Origin: Bremerella volcania
Lineage (GTDB): Bacteria > Planctomycetota > Planctomycetia > Pirellulales > Pirellulaceae
Assembly (NCBI RefSeq): GCF_007748115.1
Contig: NZ_CP036289.1
Coordinates: 3,658,001-3,722,000 of the forward strand
Direction of reading: 5' to 3'
Length of the DNA stretch: 64,000 nucleotides
Shown here: positions 61,716-64,000 of the stretch, in pieces
Layout: each line of letters opens with the position of its first letter
How positions within the stretch are numbered: position 1 is the first letter of the stretch
The notes under the pieces: model-generated
Database searches by the model: none
Told to the model about the DNA's origin: nothing
Seen by the model: the letters and a program-made list of their open reading frames with translations, nothing else
Made by a program: the position numbers and the translations under genes

Positions 61716-61744
61716 AGTTTAGGTGTGGCAATAAGAACTGTCAA
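61716..61744 (-). promoter_or_regulatory. cimA promoter
   Basis: On the minus strand TTGACA (61744-61739, perfect -35), 17-bp spacer, TAAACT (61721-61716). Transcription should start near 61709, giving a ~230-nt leader that includes the leader peptide and attenuator. Confidence 0.75.
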
Positions 61745-62116
61745 GTTGTGACTGGTTGGCGGCCCCGTCACAGAAATCCCCCACTTTGCGAAAGACACGC
61801 GTCGATCGTCTAAGGCTCGTTTCCGCTTCCGGAACATCGCACAGCGGTAGGGTGTCTTCTGGCCTACCAAATCTCATCGGTCGACTTGGAATTTACTCCA
61901 GAGTTTACGGCAGCATGTCGTAAATCAAGTCAATTGATCGACTTACATTATCAGCCGCTTCGTCTTTGACTTGCCAGTGAGCTTGTCCGCACCGCCCAAG
62001 GGCCGCTCTGTCATTTACTACTTGTGGACAATTAACTATAAATAGCATACTAATTATCAGGTTTTATCCCACCCGATTAACCCCTCCCCTTTTGGCCTAC
62101 CCACGAGGAATCCCCC
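61745..62116. other. Divergent intergenic region of cimA and the DUF1559 gene
   Basis: No gene supported. A minus-strand frame (61631-61870) overlaps the cimA promoter and leader and is rejected. The stretch before 62117 is AT-rich (ACTATAAATAGCATACTAATTA near 62034-62055), consistent with a promoter for the DUF1559 gene, but no clear -35/-10 pair stands out. Confidence 0.4.
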
Positions 62117-63103
62117 ATGCGTTCCCCGAACTCATTCTGCGCGCACAGTGCGCGCCGACATGCTTTTACTCTGGTTGAGCTACTGGTGGTGATCGCAATC
62201 ATCGGCGTGCTAATCGCCCTGCTGTTGCCCGCAGTGCAACAGGCTCGCGAAGCCGCTCGACGAATGCAGTGTTCCAACAATCTCAAGCAGATTGGCTTGG
62301 CCCTGCACAATTACCACGACACTTACCAAACCTTTCCCAGCGGGTTCATGTACGACTCGACCAGCAACGTTCAATGGTCGTGGGGTGCGTTGATTCTGCC
62401 GTTCATCGAGCAAGGTTCGATGCACGATCAGATTGGCGTCACGAAACAGCGGCTGACCGACTGCATTGGCAACGCTAACTGCCTGGCCCTAGTCAAGACG
62501 CCGATCGACGGCTATCGCTGCCCTTCGGATACCGCCCCAGACCTCAATCCCTGGGCAACCTATGGCAGCAACAACGAGAACATCGCCGAGTCGAACTACA
62601 TCGGCAGCGAAGGGATGGTACACATCAGCCAAGCCCAGAAGTCGCATGGCATGTTCCACGGCAACAGCGGCGTCAAGATGCGTGACGTGACCGACGGCAC
62701 CAGCAATACGATCTTCGTGGGCGAACGAGACGGGGCTGACGTCGATGGCACCACGTCGGGCCGCAATGCACGTCGTGGTGGTGTGTGGGCCGGCACGATG
62801 AATGCCTCACGTAAGTGGCCACGCGGCGTGATGGACGTTTTGGCAAGTTTTGCCCAGCCGATGAACCGTGAGACGGTCGCCGGTGCCGACCACAACGGTA
62901 AAGGGTTCGGCAGTCTGCACCCAGGCGGCTCGCAGTTTCTGTTGGTCGACGGTTCGGTTCGCTTCCTCCCTGAGACGATCGAGTATCGCACCAGCGACTT
63001 CTATTGGGACGATCCCGATCCGACCCACTACGACGTCACGAACCTGGGCGTCTATCAACTGCTGGGCGTTCGCAACGACGGTCAGCCGGTGGAACTTCCC
63101 TAA
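62117..63103 (+). CDS. DUF1559 protein with type IV prepilin-like N-terminus
   Basis: 328-aa planctomycete-typical protein. The prepilin cleavage/methylation motif is RHAFTLVELLVVIAIIGVLIALLLPAVQQAREAARR (residues ~15-50), followed by CSNNLKQIGLALHNYHDTYQTFPSG, the start of the DUF1559 (SBP_bac_10) domain. The C-terminal GFGSLHPGGSQFLLVDGSVRFLPETIEY is the family's H-x-G-G-x-x-x-x-x-x-D-G-S-V motif. Probably a type II-secretion pseudopilin-like surface protein; dozens of paralogues are usual per genome. Followed 36 bp later by a small lipoprotein gene, a pairing often seen with DUF1559 genes. Confidence 0.95.
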   Translation: MRSPNSFCAHSARRHAFTLVELLVVIAIIGVLIALLLPAVQQAREAARRMQCSNNLKQIGLALHNYHDTYQTFPSGFMYDSTSNVQWSWGALILPFIEQGSMHDQIGVTKQRLTDCIGNANCLALVKTPIDGYRCPSDTAPDLNPWATYGSNNENIAESNYIGSEGMVHISQAQKSHGMFHGNSGVKMRDVTDGTSNTIFVGERDGADVDGTTSGRNARRGGVWAGTMNASRKWPRGVMDVLASFAQPMNRETVAGADHNGKGFGSLHPGGSQFLLVDGSVRFLPETIEYRTSDFYWDDPDPTHYDVTNLGVYQLLGVRNDGQPVELP

Positions 63104-63139
63104 TCAAATCGAAACACTCCTAAGCTAGAGAAAGCAAAT

Positions 63140-63523
63140 ATGATGACTCGTTGGATCCTTCTGTCGGCCTGCGTGGCCGTGCTGGGCATTGTGGGTTGCG
63201 TCGGCAGCGATCCGTCGTTTGCCACAGTCGAAGGCAACGTTACCGTCGACGGCCAACTGGCCGAAGGCCTGGAAGTAACCTTTGAGCCTGAGAGCGGCCG
63301 ACCGGCGATCGGGTTCACCGATGCCCAAGGGCACTATCAGCTGCAATATACGGCCAGCCAGGAAGGTGCCTCGCTGGGCAAGTACCGTGTGCGGATCGAC
63401 ATTCCCTCCGGTTCGGAAGCCAAGGTCAGAATCCCGACTCGCTACAACGCCAAGACGGAACTGACCGCGGAAGTCACGCCTGGGAAGAACGAACTTAATT
63501 TCGAGCTGACCACGAAGCGTTAG
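63140..63523 (+). CDS. Small lipoprotein with carboxypeptidase-regulatory-like domain
   Basis: 127-aa secreted lipoprotein. Signal peptide with lipobox LGIVGC (Cys at ~residue 20). The mature part is a beta-sandwich: VEGNVTVDGQLAEGLEVTFEPESGRPAIGFTDAQGHYQLQYTASQEGASLGKYRVRI, the transthyretin/CarboxypepD_reg-like pattern (V-x-G-x-V...G...T-D-x-x-G-x-Y). Likely membrane-bound and, by position, a partner of the DUF1559 protein. Function unknown. Confidence 0.88.
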   Translation: MMTRWILLSACVAVLGIVGCVGSDPSFATVEGNVTVDGQLAEGLEVTFEPESGRPAIGFTDAQGHYQLQYTASQEGASLGKYRVRIDIPSGSEAKVRIPTRYNAKTELTAEVTPGKNELNFELTTKR

Positions 63524-63537
63524 AAACGGATAACAAA

Positions 63538-63585
63538 AAAAGGCTACCCAGGAAACGCCCTCGGTAGCCTTAGCTGTTTTTTGAT
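63538..63585. terminator. Terminator between converging genes
   Basis: GGCTACC / GGTAGCC (63542-63548 and 63571-63577 approximately) with A-run before and TGTTTTTT after, so it can end both the lipoprotein transcript and the acidic-repeat gene transcript. Confidence 0.75.
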
Positions 63586-63591
63586 GGGGAA

Positions 63592-64000
63592 TTAAGCACT
63601 CTCTTCGTAGTACTTGCCTTCCTCGTCGTCTTCCTCCTCGGACTCTTCCTCGTATTCTTCTTCCTCGTACTCGGCGTCCTCTTCTTCGTACTCTTCCTCT
63701 TCGTACTCCGCGTCTTCCTCTTCTTCGTATTCGGCTTCTTCTTCCTCTTCGTATTCCGCCTCTTCGCCTTCCTCGTACTCTTCTTCTTCGTACTCGGCTT
63801 CCTCTTCTCCATCGACCTCTTCGTATTCAGTTTCTTCGTCGACTTCCTCTTCTTCCTCCTCATCTTCGACAAGGTGAGGGCGGATTTTGTTCGAACGTTT
63901 CGCCTTTGGGGCTGGGGCTTCCTCTTCGATCTCATCGGCGACACTACTGCCGCTCGACTGGCCGGACTTCATCAGCTCCCATTCTTCCGGCGTGATGATC
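63592..64000 (-). CDS. Acidic Glu/Tyr repeat protein, N-terminus outside window
   Basis: The frame is open to the window end; the residues before the internal Met at 63972 (IITPEEWELMKSG) look like real protein, so the gene starts beyond 64000. After a short basic spacer (PKAKRSNKIRPH), about 90 residues are almost only Glu with regularly placed Tyr, Ala and Asp in the recurring unit EYEEEE / AEYEEEE. The end is GKYYEESA. The repeat is probably disordered and very negative. The plus strand reads Ser/Tyr-rich over this stretch but is not a gene. Role unknown; possibly binds basic proteins or cations. Confidence 0.7.
   Translation of the reverse strand, partial: IITPEEWELMKSGQSSGSSVADEIEEEAPAPKAKRSNKIRPHLVEDEEEEEEVDEETEYEEVDGEEEAEYEEEEYEEGEEAEYEEEEEAEYEEEEDAEYEEEEYEEEDAEYEEEEYEEESEEEDDEEGKYYEESA

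Noticed and set aside
61631-61870. Minus-strand 79-codon frame upstream of cimA
   Set aside because: It overlaps the cimA promoter and the leader peptide in another frame, and its composition is not protein-like.
63614-63877. Plus-strand Ser/Tyr-rich frame
   Set aside because: It is the complement of the Glu/Tyr repeat gene; low-complexity shadow without start signals.

Overview
The window looks like chromosome from a planctomycete of the Pirellulaceae type (Blastopirellula/Bremerella-like). The signs are a DUF1559 prepilin-like protein, MJ0042-type zinc-ribbon proteins, a Tat-exported Gfo/Idh/MocA oxidoreductase, a multiheme cytochrome fused to HEAT/TPR repeats, and the style of the housekeeping genes. 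This assignment is inference from gene content; there is no rRNA in the window.

Layout. 1-2.5 kb: a zinc-ribbon/TerB-like gene (cut by the window start) and an isoprenylcysteine-methyltransferase-like gene split by a complete ISAs1-family insertion sequence whose 17-bp inverted ends and 10-bp target duplication can be read directly. 2.57-13.90 kb: an 11.3-kb integrated element in the 3' half of a tRNA gene with anticodon CAU. It is bounded by a 45-bp direct repeat and carries, from left to right, a plus-strand operon of small unknown proteins with an HK97-type prohead protease and a sulfotransferase-like protein, a membrane-protein pair, a serine recombinase, an acidic unknown protein, iterons, a winged-helix candidate replication initiator, a small HTH protein and a tyrosine integrase next to the restored tRNA gene. 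It resembles a phage satellite or integrative plasmid: one packaging-related gene, no capsid, terminase or tail genes.

14-28.9 kb: octaheme cytochrome, two DinB-family proteins, glucose dehydrogenase-like and YdeP-like oxidoreductases, MarR and DtxR regulators, sulfate activation (cysD, cysN/C), rsmG, an SH3 protein and methionine aminopeptidase. 29-34 kb: leuS, ppa, glgC. 34-43 kb: small membrane and zinc-ribbon proteins, the complete pyruvate dehydrogenase set (aceF, aceE, lpd, minus strand) and rpsD. 43-53.4 kb: Gfo/Idh/MocA, HEAT, VOC, then an all-plus-strand amino-acid block with threonine breakdown (tdh, kbl) followed by the aspartate pathway (hom, a phosphoglycerate-mutase-like putative homoserine kinase, lysC). 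53.4-64 kb: an IS110-family element, a DUF151 nuclease, a trypsin-like protease, valS, cimA, the DUF1559 protein, a lipoprotein and an acidic repeat protein cut by the window end.

The two observations I rate highest are (1) a full transcription-attenuation leader in front of citramalate synthase cimA: promoter, a 24-codon Val/Ile/Thr-rich leader peptide, an antiterminator and a terminator with U-run (61537-61744, minus strand); and (2) the tRNA-integrated element with its iterons, a thrice-repeated 16-bp operator-like palindrome and a set of small proteins that seem to share one beta-beta-alpha unit. All assignments rest on reading the sequence and on family knowledge; no database search was run.
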